From Rhea pennata (Eukaryota > Chordata > Aves > Rheiformes > Rheidae): DNA of 64,000 nucleotides. Under the pieces are notes generated by a model, which was not told the DNA's origin, ran no database searches, and worked only from the letters and a program-made list of their open reading frames with translations. Below, one piece after another: positions 30,101 through 35,545 of the stretch. The first letter of the stretch is position 1. Every line of letters starts with the position of its first letter. The stretch spans positions 39,245,053 to 39,309,052 of the forward strand of contig NC_084702.1 in the NCBI RefSeq assembly GCF_028389875.1. The letters are read 5' to 3'. The position numbers were made by a program, and so were the translations under genes.

Positions 30101-33100
30101 AGAGATGATTCTGAAACCACATCTGGGCCATTTTTACCACTGATAGGCATACAAGGGTATTTACGAAATTATGTGGCAAGTCTCAAAGGTCTGGATGCCT
30201 AAGCTAACAACCAAATTGCCAGGCTAAAAATATTTTATTGAAATCCTGTAATAGCTGAGTAATATTTCTATGATATGTTTGAAAGTAGGTGTATTCAGTA
30301 GGTATTTTTACTGCCTTTATAGCCCCATTTATACTTTAGAGAAGATCAAATTCTCAGGTACAAAAAGAACAAGCACAAAAAAAGAGAATATGAGACAGAA
30401 TCCCAGGAGAAGCACAAAAATGTAAGTAGCATTTTAGAGTAGGAACAAAAACTTCGTACTTTAAAAAAAAAAGAGAGATCTTTGTTAATGACATCAGGTA
30501 CCTGCTTCTTCTGTTTTCTTCATTTTTTCATTGAAGTAAGACTGTTAAGTAAACTTCATTTAAGAAAGACTCATCATCCTTGAAAAGACACTTCCTAATT
30601 TTATCAAGAGTATTTTAACAGAAGATAATTCACCAAGTGAGGATTGATTGGCTATGCACTTCAAATCAGGGTTCATTTATACTTCAGTGAAAAAAAGCAG
30701 TGCTGTTTCAAGGAATTTCATTCAGTTTGAACTTTTTAGTTTAGTTCAGTTCATTCATAACTTAAGCAGTGAACTGTTCACTGGAAAAGAAAAGTATCCG
30801 AAAGGCCTCCTTCCCTTTTCTAAATTACAATCAAGAAGTATGTACAAATGGACTCTCTCTTCTCGAGGGATTCTTATGATGAATCATTTCACTTTTTTGA
30901 CAGTAGATACACATGGATTTCTGGATGCAAAGTAAAGTGTTTTCTAGACAGATAAGTAAATTTTACCACATCACAGAATCTGCTTTCGTTTATCAAACAA
31001 TTTTATAAAGCTAGGAAGCTGCATTTTATGTGGCAATCCAGTATCTTTGGAAAATATAGTACGTGGTATTCATCAAACTACTCAAAAACATTTTTCAAGT
31101 GTTTTTTAACTTAAAGTTCATAATTCTGTTAAACCTACTACATAAATAACAGATTCGAGATGAATTTAATGTACATACAGAGAGGAAATCTGACCAAAAA
31201 AAGATTCTGGACATATTGAACCAAAAGTCACAATTAATTCTTCTTTGCCAAAGTCTCATCCCTGCAGAGAGCTGTTCTTCTGCAACAAATTCATTCAACA
31301 GTAAGAGTGATTTCAGTGCTTATTACCCAATAACTTACATGCAAGTCCAGTAATAATTACTATAGCAGGATCCTATATACGTGATAAACTCTATAATTTT
31401 ATTAACCAAGTGTTTTTATGCTCAAGTATTTCAGATTTGAAAAGACTAAGAAAGTAAAGAACATATTCCACTGCAGAAAATCATACTGAAAATAAAAACC
31501 CACTGTTTCTGGAGAAACACATACAGAGCAAACAGTCAAATTTTGACTTTATCTGCAGGACTTTTGTAGTTATGTAGCACTTAATTCAGACAACACTGAA
31601 CTATTCATAGAAGACATGTAGCCCTCGAAATTCAAAGTGAAGCATCAGCACATGAAAAAATCACACTTAAACACAATAGGTTACTGACCTGTATTCTGTT
31701 CTCAATTAAAATGAGTAAAACGTACATTTGTACTCACGTGTAGCTTTGCCAATTCAATTTGCACAAACAAAAAACTTGCTTCAAAATTTACAGATGAGTT
31801 CTTTATATTCATTTAATGCACCATATTTTATTACCACCTGCTCTCAACAGATACTTAAAAACAGCGATGCTTATTCCAGTATCTTGAAGCTTATGAGCCT
31901 TATGCTTGCTTTATATAAATAAATGATGTACCAAATCTCTTTATCAGTGTTTCTCCCTAAGGAAGCTCAAACTCTGCTTGACACTTCACATCCTAAAAAA
32001 AAAAGGCAGTCCAATGAGCCTCTGCCACTTGCACAACATTAGGATAAATACCTCAAATACAGTCTTAAAGCAGAACTGATGTAACTGTACACATCATAAA
32101 GTTACATGAAATTCAGCGAGTACAAACACTTTTTACTGGTTTTGCTTTCAATTTTAAGAGTTTTGGAGAATAATCTGCTCTTTTTAACTTAAAAAAGTTT
32201 TCAAATATTCCTCCATGATTTTTACCTTAAATATTCAGTCAGTGTAGCACAGCAGACAGTGTTCTGGACCACACTATACCTGCAATCGAAGTATTACAGA
32301 CCAAGTTCTTTTGTCAGGCGAAAATAGCTTTCCCCAACTGCACAGTAGGTAATCCTGAAATGTTAACTCCTGTGAGTTCTTAGCCGTAGAAACTAGAACC
32401 ATATAAGTTTCCTAAGACTGGCATAGAAAATCCATAATTGAGGGTGAGAGTCTCCAAAACAATGGTAAGAAGGAGCATTAATCCTTTTCATTCTCTGCTC
32501 TTCTCTCTGTCACTAAACACAACAAGCCAAGGTTAATTCCTAGCAAAGGCAGGCGAGGGAGAGGCCTTTACAATGAGAGTATTTCCATCAGCTCTCTAAA
32601 TAAAATACACACACAGACATAAGCAACATATATCTTGTTTTCTTTATCCTAAGAAAGAATGTAAAACTAAGTCATTCATAAACTATTTTCATTTTGTTTC
32701 AAATGAGATTCTAAAAACTTTTACACATCCATACACTTCACTACAACTTGCAAGTTGAACACGTCTTTTTCCACTTCCAAGAGAATATTCAATGGTATTT
32801 ACACTTATTATCGCATACCTCACAACTTCAGATCTAGGAAAAGACCTGTCAAATTTTCTTGTTGGATTTTCTAAAGGTTCAAGTCCACCATGTCTTTCCA
32901 AAGAGACATGTTTCTGTACCTTTCACTTATTAGTCTTTTGAAGCCATCTGATGAACTTAACATAGCTTTATAAAATGAACAACTACAAAATAAAACAAGG
33001 ACATTCTTAAGAAAAGAAATGCATTAATAAGCTTCACGGTGGGAGGCGACAGACAAAAACAAATCCAAATGAGGGTGTCTATTAAAAACATTGTTCTGAC

Positions 33101-34764
33101 ATTTATGTCAGAATAAAACTTGTAAACAAGAGTCCATAGAAACAGTTACTAAAAGCTCAATTCTTGGATCAGTCCTTTCTCTGCAAAGGGCCATTCTCCT
33201 CCTCCTGATGCATTACTGATTTCTAACACTTCTGGTAAGTAAGGTTATAAAAGGTAGAGAGAGCTTTTCAGTGGCAAACTTGACCTCTTTTGCTCAAAAA
33301 AAGGTGTCCAAGAGAACATACTTCAAGGACTTACCAGCACCTTACTGTAAAGCAAACTTCATCGTCTCTTGCCAGTTTCCCACCACTTGTGGGTCTTTAA
33401 CATTTCTGGATATGTGAAATTTGGCACAGTTTGAATTTGAAAACCTAACTGCTTCAATTAAAGAAACAAACAACATGAAATTACCTACAGCATCAGAGCA
33501 TCAGCTTTTTTTGGAAACACACACCTCTCCTTACAAGGAGATAGATGAACATGCTGATGCAAAACCAATCTAATACAGTGGCAGCTGTACACATTAGAAG
33601 TGGAGCTAAGTAATCCCAGATGGACTCAGCAGAACTACTTCCAAGATGTTTCACTCTGGAACACTGATCATACCCGAGACTTTTCAAGTCTGGCATTGCA
33701 CTGCTACTACAGACTAAAGCTGGAAGAAGCCAGCTGAACTTAATTACATAAATAAGAAAGGACACAAAAATTAACACTCCCTGAATCTTGCATTACTGTT
33801 TATCATTCTCATATCAAAAATTGCACTATGCTGTAAGCACTAATTAGAGGTGACTAGAAAAAGTGAAAATACTTAAATCTGACATACTAAGAAACTTAGC
33901 TTAATGTTATTTCATTCCTCTTCAGCCTAAAAAGGAAGGCTAAAATGGCATATTTTCAAGGGAGAGTAGGATGGAAAACACAACAACAAAAAAAATCTAT
34001 CTACTTAACAAAAGCGAAAGGAAGAAAAGTAAATACTGAAGTGTTTGTTTTCACTAGAATTGTAAACACTGAGGAGGAGCTCAAAGATGGTTTTAAAATC
34101 TTAACACTGGGCCACTGTATTACAGGATCTTCCTCAGTAAGTACTGCAGCTACATGTCTGACTCAAAGCCAGTGCTAAAATTCCCTTTGCACAGGAAGTC
34201 GCGTGCAGAGGCCGATGTTTATGTAATCTTTCACGCGCGTTTCCAAAGCCACCATGTTCCCGCATCAGCGAACCTGCTCCGGACGAACCCCCGCGCAGCC
34301 CTACCTTCGCCAAGCAGCACACTAAAGCCACATCCATTTTATTTCGGGCCCGGGTAAGAACACTCCCCGCCCACCCCACAGGACGCCGCCGCCGTCGCGG
34401 CGAAGTTTGGCCGGCTCCCGAGCAGGTGTACCGCAGCGGCAGCCCAGCGGCGGCACGGCGCCGCCCGCCCCCGCCGGCTCCGCCGTTAACGGCCCATAAC
34501 GTCGTCGGGGGCCGCGCGCCCCGCCCGCCGCGGTCACGCGCCAGCGGAGCGCCGCCGCCGCGCCTGACGCAGCCGGTTTCGGGGCCGGCTCCGCGGCGAG
34601 CGCAGGCCGCGCGGCAGCGGCGGGCGAGGCCCGGCCCGGCCGGGCAGGCGGGCGGCGGCGGTCCCGCGCGGACTCACCGTGAAGGGCTGGTCGCGGAGGC
34701 TCCCCACGGAGAAGCAGTTGTCGCCGGGGTTCACGGCCCCCGTCAGCACCTGGTGCAGGTTCAT
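1..34764 (-). CDS. DMXL1: DMXL1 (Dmx-like 1), 5' part of the gene, exons 1-14, partial
   Basis: Large WD40-repeat scaffold of the rabconnectin-3 alpha family, related to yeast Rav1, which with WDR7 promotes V-ATPase assembly on endomembranes (family knowledge). Coding exons read on the minus strand: 34764-34678, 23560-23435, 18757-18680, 16828-16750, 16134-16002, 12462-12396, 9465-9290, 8263-8077, 6567-6399, 3233-3021, 2369-2116, 2019-1335, 763-642, 82 to below 1. Exon lengths and phases join into one open frame of 2,458 nt (819 codons plus one base) with no stop. Start Met has the family N-terminus [17 protein letters not shown]-type blades are visible at about residues 124-140, 171-200 and 230-270. 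Exon 12 holds DMXL1-specific serine-rich sequence absent from DMXL2, which with the neighbour DTWD2 separates it from that paralogue. Introns are all GT-AG. The 3' remainder of this roughly 3,000-residue protein is off the left edge. Confidence 0.96.
83..641 (-). other. DMXL1 intron 13
   Basis: 559-nt intron; apart from the simple-repeat acceptor at 85-139 I see nothing else in it. The short plus-strand open frames here have no recognisable product. Confidence 0.85.
85..139. repeat. A31-(GA)12 microsatellite at a splice acceptor
   Basis: Plus strand is 31 A followed by 12 GA units. Read on the DMXL1 strand it is (TC)12 then 31 T, directly followed by the AG of the exon 14 acceptor, so the repeat is the polypyrimidine tract itself. 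Confidence 0.97.
642..763 (-). CDS. DMXL1: DMXL1 coding exon 13 (residues 752-792)
   Basis: 122 nt, phase 1 to phase 0. Encodes [20 protein letters not shown], then [20 protein letters not shown]. Acceptor TTTTTCAG, donor GTAAGT. The intron before it is 571 nt. Family match across the whole exon. Confidence 0.96.
764..1334 (-). other. DMXL1 intron 12
   Basis: 571 nt of AT-rich intron between exons 12 and 13. No repeat or RNA gene recognised. Confidence 0.85.
1335..2019 (-). CDS. DMXL1: DMXL1 coding exon 12 (residues 524-752)
   Basis: The longest exon here, 685 nt, separated from exon 11 by an intron of only 96 nt. Begins [20 protein letters not shown], contains the DMXL1-specific [20 protein letters not shown] segment and the shared [40 protein letters not shown] and [20 protein letters not shown] blocks, and ends SYCLG with the Gly codon split. 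Donor GTGAGT. A variable stretch of about 35 residues lies before YSELILWR. Confidence 0.98.
2116..2369 (-). CDS. DMXL1: DMXL1 coding exon 11 (residues 439-523)
   Basis: 254 nt, phase 1 to phase 0. A polar N-terminal half leads into [20 protein letters not shown] and the conserved [20 protein letters not shown], ending FRQVQ at donor [19 protein letters not shown] is a WD-blade strand. Confidence 0.97.
2370..3020 (-). other. DMXL1 intron 10
   Basis: 651 nt, AT-rich. Contains only a short A run near 2700. Nothing else recognised. Confidence 0.85.
3021..3233 (-). CDS. DMXL1: DMXL1 coding exon 10 (residues 368-439)
   Basis: 213 nt, phase 1 to phase 1. Encodes [40 protein letters not shown] and a variable acidic tail ending KSEE. 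Donor GTATAG is non-optimal. The acidic tail is the low-complexity region that differs most between DMXL1 and DMXL2. Confidence 0.96.
3234..6398 (-). other. DMXL1 intron 9
   Basis: 3.2 kb of AT-rich sequence. The only structure I see is a small 14-bp tandem repeat at about 5883-5916. The open frames at 4585-4824, 5200-5403 and 6049-6318 look like chance. Confidence 0.8.
5883..5916. repeat. Short 14-bp tandem repeat, about 2.4 copies
   Basis: Two adjacent copies of gtgytatcaacaca followed by a partial third (gtgctc); one mismatch between the two full copies. Intron 9 of DMXL1. Confidence 0.8.
6399..6567 (-). CDS. DMXL1: DMXL1 coding exon 9 (residues 312-368)
   Basis: 169 nt, phase 0 in and phase 1 out. 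Encodes [20 protein letters not shown], a His-rich segment, and the strongly conserved [18 protein letters not shown]. Acceptor TTCACGCAG, donor GTAAGA. Confidence 0.96.
6568..8076 (-). other. DMXL1 intron 8
   Basis: 1.5 kb of unique-looking intron. No repeat, RNA gene or further exon recognised. Confidence 0.8.
8077..8263 (-). CDS. DMXL1: DMXL1 coding exon 8 (residues 249-311)
   Basis: 187 nt, phase 2 in and phase 0 out. Encodes [20 protein letters not shown], another WD strand, then [12 protein letters not shown] and a basic stretch ending RMQNALE. Acceptor TTTGCTAG, donor GTAAGA. Confidence 0.96.
8264..9289 (-). other. DMXL1 intron 7
   Basis: 1.0 kb AT-rich intron with a short CCACCACCACCAC tract near 9150. 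Nothing else recognised. Confidence 0.8.
9290..9465 (-). CDS. DMXL1: DMXL1 coding exon 7 (residues 191-249)
   Basis: 176 nt. Opens [10 protein letters not shown], completing the blade begun in exon 6, then a variable loop, then [20 protein letters not shown] and SKFMPR. The final Arg codon is split at donor GTCAGT, a weaker but acceptable site. Human DMXL1 has Leu where this has Val before KVWYN. Phase 0 in, phase 2 out. Confidence 0.96.
9466..12395 (-). other. DMXL1 intron 6
   Basis: 2.9 kb. Holds a perfect 10-bp inverted repeat at 9892-9915, an A run at about 9970-9984 and a short CA run near 10020. No transposon or RNA gene recognised. Confidence 0.8.
9892..9915. repeat. Perfect 10-bp inverted repeat with 4-nt loop
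   Basis: TTTGAGAGAG, loop AAAT, CTCTCTCAAA. It could fold as a small hairpin in the intron 6 transcript, but is probably a chance product of GA/TC simple sequence. Confidence 0.85.
12396..12462 (-). CDS. DMXL1: DMXL1 coding exon 6 (residues 168-190)
   Basis: A 67-nt exon encoding [20 protein letters not shown] followed by [14 protein letters not shown] is a textbook WD40 blade strand. Acceptor TTTGCAG after an AT-rich tract, donor GTAAAA. Phase 2 in, phase 0 out. Confidence 0.96.
12986..13168 (+). mobile_element. CR1 LINE, 3'-end fragment
   Basis: About 180 bp matching the 3' end of the long CR1 at 26537-26719: shared blocks include TGGAGATCTTCAAGGCCTGC and the terminal CCAGAGGTCCCTTCCAACC. 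It ends in a degenerate ATTCTRTG-type tail (gattccgtgaatg). It is a 5'-truncated insertion inside DMXL1 intron 5, antisense to the gene. Confidence 0.93.
14977..15170 (+). mobile_element. CR1 LINE, internal ORF2 fragment lacking its 3' end
   Basis: Aligns by eye with 25985-26170 of the long CR1, for example the block coding EKDLGVL and MSQQ.AL. It stops after a GTTGCCAGCAG-like block with no 3' tail. CR1 insertions normally keep the 3' end, so this copy was probably cut by a later deletion. Stops and indels make it non-coding. Confidence 0.9.
16002..16134 (-). CDS. DMXL1: DMXL1 coding exon 5 (residues 124-168)
   Basis: 133 nt, phase 1 in and phase 2 out. Encodes [20 protein letters not shown], a variable acidic linker, and [10 protein letters not shown], where the Lys codon is split by the intron. 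Acceptor TTTTTAG, donor GTAAGA. SCLQLWS is a WD-blade strand. Confidence 0.96.
16135..16749 (-). other. DMXL1 intron 4
   Basis: 615 nt, AT-rich, no feature recognised. Confidence 0.85.
16750..16828 (-). CDS. DMXL1: DMXL1 coding exon 4 (residues 98-124)
   Basis: Encodes [20 protein letters not shown] and then LTWDPTG, ending one base into a Gly codon. Donor GTAAGA. The acceptor shows AGAG; only the upstream AG keeps frame with exon 3, so the exon starts at 16828. The WDPTG motif opens the first WD-like blade. Confidence 0.95.
16829..18679 (-). other. DMXL1 intron 3
   Basis: 1.85 kb. Holds T-rich patches near 17130 and 17530 and a 33-bp near-perfect palindrome at 17855-17887. Nothing else recognised. 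Confidence 0.8.
17855..17887. repeat. Near-perfect 33-bp palindrome (15-bp arms, 3-nt loop)
   Basis: Left arm 17855-17869 (TAGAATTGTTTATAC) is the exact reverse complement of 17873-17887; the centre ATT can itself pair at its ends. The right arm is followed by a direct repeat of TTCTACTAA. No transposon family recognised. Confidence 0.9.
18680..18757 (-). CDS. DMXL1: DMXL1 coding exon 3 (residues 72-97)
   Basis: A 78-nt phase 0 to phase 0 exon encoding [15 protein letters not shown] followed by a less conserved stretch ending KSNHHT. Acceptor TTTTAG, donor GTAAGT. IAASYG..IFEP is the hallmark of this position in DMXL1 and DMXL2. The exon is too short to stand out by open frame alone; it was found by matching the family sequence and confirmed by phase. 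Confidence 0.95.
18758..23434 (-). other. DMXL1 intron 2
   Basis: 4.7 kb. Contains a CA/A8/G10 simple tract at about 19258-19284 and a T run near 20992-21008. About 21470-21800 is somewhat richer in GC but I recognise no repeat family there. No RNA gene seen. Confidence 0.75.
19258..19284. repeat. Simple tract (CA)n-A8-G10
   Basis: Short CA run, eight A and ten G in succession on the plus strand (C10 on the DMXL1 strand), within intron 2. Confidence 0.9.
23435..23560 (-). CDS. DMXL1: DMXL1 coding exon 2 (residues 30-71)
   Basis: Exactly 126 nt, phase 0 to phase 0. Encodes [20 protein letters not shown] and the near-invariant [13 protein letters not shown] segment, ending QQGK at donor GTATGT. 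The acceptor is CCTCTCCTAG preceded by a run of 22 T (on the minus strand). The exon 1 to exon 2 intron is the longest in the window, about 11.1 kb. Confidence 0.97.
23571..23592. repeat. A22 run (T22 on the gene strand) at the exon 2 acceptor
   Basis: 22 consecutive A on the plus strand. On the minus strand this is T22 followed by CCTCTCCTAG and then exon 2, extending its polypyrimidine tract to about 30 nt. Confidence 0.95.
24485..26721 (+). mobile_element. CR1 LINE, long 5'-truncated copy
   Basis: About 2.2 kb non-LTR retrotransposon of the CR1 clade, antisense in DMXL1 intron 1. It begins inside ORF2, upstream of the reverse transcriptase domain, and runs to the canonical 3' end: the block TAGATGATCTCCAGAGGTCC, then the 8-bp tail repeat ATTCTATG twice at 26703-26720. 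CR1 elements are the dominant avian LINE. GC content is clearly above the flanking intron. The 5' boundary is approximate (about 20 bp), since the edge is judged from where ORF2-like translation starts. Confidence 0.97.
24490..26640 (+). pseudogene. Degenerate CR1 ORF2 (reverse transcriptase region)
   Basis: Translation in pieces gives CR1 ORF2: a pre-RT region with the [10 protein letters not shown] motif (24714-25260), then after a frameshift near 25262 the RT domain with [40 protein letters not shown], the [12 protein letters not shown] loop and [10 protein letters not shown] (25265-26304). The catalytic box should read F/Y-A-D-D but the second Asp is Ala. In-frame TGA and TAA codons follow at about 26302 and 26323, before a readable C-terminal part ([17 protein letters not shown]). 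Another frame change lies in the first 230 bp. The copy cannot make active enzyme. Confidence 0.93.
26730..26917 (+). mobile_element. CR1 LINE, second 3'-end remnant directly after the first
   Basis: Recognisable CR1 pieces: GCCTGTGAGGGAAGGCCAAA near 26780 (the ORF2 C-terminal region) and CCAGAGGTCCCTTCCAACC followed by ATTCTRYG-like repeats at 26868-26917. The part between is shortened compared with a full CR1 end. Same orientation as the long copy, which ends only about 10 bp upstream. 5' boundary uncertain. Confidence 0.8.
34678..34764 (-). CDS. DMXL1: DMXL1 coding exon 1 (residues 1-29)
   Basis: Begins at the ATG at 34764 with purines around it and reads [15 protein letters not shown], the conserved start of DMXL proteins. 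It ends in phase 0 after Phe-Thr at a strong donor, ACG followed by GTGAGT. The reading frame is open far upstream in the GC-rich leader, but no DMXL family member starts earlier, so this Met is chosen. Confidence 0.96.
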
Positions 34765-34848
34765 GGCGACACGCAGGCGCCGGCCGCTACCGGCCCCCGG
34801 GTGCCGAGCCGCTCGGCCGACCCTCGTCCCGCGGGCGGCGCAGGGGAA

Positions 34849-34872
34849 GGCGGCGGCGGCGGCGGCGGCGGC
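34849..34872. repeat. (GGC)8 trinucleotide repeat, (GCC)8 on the DMXL1 strand
   Basis: Eight uninterrupted GGC units 85 bp upstream of the DMXL1 start codon, so within the probable 5' untranslated leader. Confidence 0.95.
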
Positions 34873-34900
34873 ACATAGCGGGGGCGGGGCCGCGCCGGCC

Positions 34901-34939
34901 GGCGGGGCGGGGCGGGGCGGGGCCGGCGGGGCGGGGCGG
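34901..34939 (+). promoter_or_regulatory. GC-box cluster / G-rich array near the DMXL1 start
   Basis: Repeated GGGGC units (GGCGGGGCGGGGCGGGGCGG and a second set after GGCC) on the plus strand give overlapping Sp1/KLF-type GC boxes and a potential G-quadruplex. Confidence 0.8.
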
Positions 34940-34997
34940 AGCCGCAGCGCCCCCTGCCACCGGCCCGCGGAGCCGCCGCCGCCGCGCCCCACCAAGC

Positions 34998-35007
34998 CTC
35001 GCGAGAG
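34998..35007. promoter_or_regulatory. CTCGCGAGAG palindromic promoter element
   Basis: Matches nine of ten bases of the TCTCGCGAGA element found in many CpG-island promoters. About 235 bp upstream of the start codon. A TGACGCA CRE-like half site lies at 35018-35024. Confidence 0.55.
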
Positions 35008-35100
35008 CGCGCCCTGGTGACGCACTCGGCCGCCCGGCGGCGAAAGCGTGAACCGCCGGGCCTGCGGCAGCCCTCCGCCACCAGGCAGGCTCTGGCCGCG

Positions 35101-35110
35101 GCGCATGCGC
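35101..35110. promoter_or_regulatory. NRF1 site, perfect core
   Basis: GCGCATGCGC, the palindromic NRF1 core, about 340 bp upstream of the DMXL1 ATG. Confidence 0.75.
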
Positions 35111-35114
35111 GCTA

Positions 35115-35130
35115 GCACGCTGGGAACTAC
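35115..35130 (-). promoter_or_regulatory. ZNF143-like site
   Basis: Minus strand reads GTAGTTCCCAGCGTGC, close to the ZNF143 motif core TTCCCAG.ATGC. It sits 5 bp from the NRF1 core, a common pairing at housekeeping promoters. Confidence 0.55.
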
Positions 35131-35164
35131 GCCGAGGGCGGGGGCAGCGGGGCGAGGGCCTGTC

Positions 35165-35176
35165 CGCGCATGTGCG
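35165..35176. promoter_or_regulatory. Second NRF1-like site
   Basis: CGCGCATGTGCG, one base from the NRF1 consensus, 55 bp from the perfect site. Confidence 0.6.
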
Positions 35177-35190
35177 GTGGGCGGGCCTGC

Positions 35191-35219
35191 GGCGGGGCGG
35201 GGCGGGGCGGGGCGGGGCG
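35191..35219 (+). promoter_or_regulatory. GGGGC tandem array (GC boxes, possible G-quadruplex)
   Basis: Five consecutive GGGGC units on the plus strand, with a related shorter set at about 35245-35270. These are tandem GC boxes on the upstream side of the island. Confidence 0.8.
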
Positions 35220-35545
35220 TCCGCGGGAGGTGGCGCCCCTGGCGGCGGGGCGGGGCGGAGCGGAGCGGCCTCGGCGGTCCCGCGCGGCGGGGCTGGGGGC
35301 GCGGGGGCCCGTTGGGGCGGGGGCCGCCGCGGCGGCAGCGGTTGGCCGAGGGGGGCGAGGGGCAGCGCCGCCGCCGCCGCGGCGTCACCGGGAGAGAGAG
35401 TGCGCGTCCCTCCCGCGGCAGCGAGGGCAAAGCGCCTCGGGTGTTCCTCGCGTTGCCCTGCGGCCCGCTGGGCGGCTCTCGCCAAAATGTCTGCCGCTCA
35501 GTGCGCGTGAAAGGCCGGTCGCGCTGCGGGGGCCGGTGGTGATTC

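Larger units (their letters stand above)
23561..34677 (-). other. DMXL1 intron 1
   Basis: 11.1 kb first intron. Includes the long CR1 at about 24485-26721 and a second CR1 tail at about 26730-26917. Sequence from 26918 to about 34150 is AT-rich with no repeat, exon or RNA gene recognised beyond short pyrimidine runs near 27800. The last roughly 480 bp belong to the CpG island. Confidence 0.8.
34190..35545. promoter_or_regulatory. CpG island and promoter of DMXL1
   Basis: GC and CpG density rise sharply from about 34190 to 35545, against AT-rich flanks. The island covers DMXL1 exon 1, the start of intron 1 and about 780 bp upstream of the start codon. It contains NRF1-like, ZNF143-like and many GC-box motifs and no evident TATA box, as expected for a broadly expressed gene. 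The transcription start cannot be read from sequence; it is likely between about 34,870 and 35,150. Confidence 0.92.

Noticed and set aside
35487..35510. Tiny plus-strand open frame ATGTCTGCCGCTCAGTGC... at the island edge
   Set aside because: Only seven codons; the start context is fair but nothing else supports translation.
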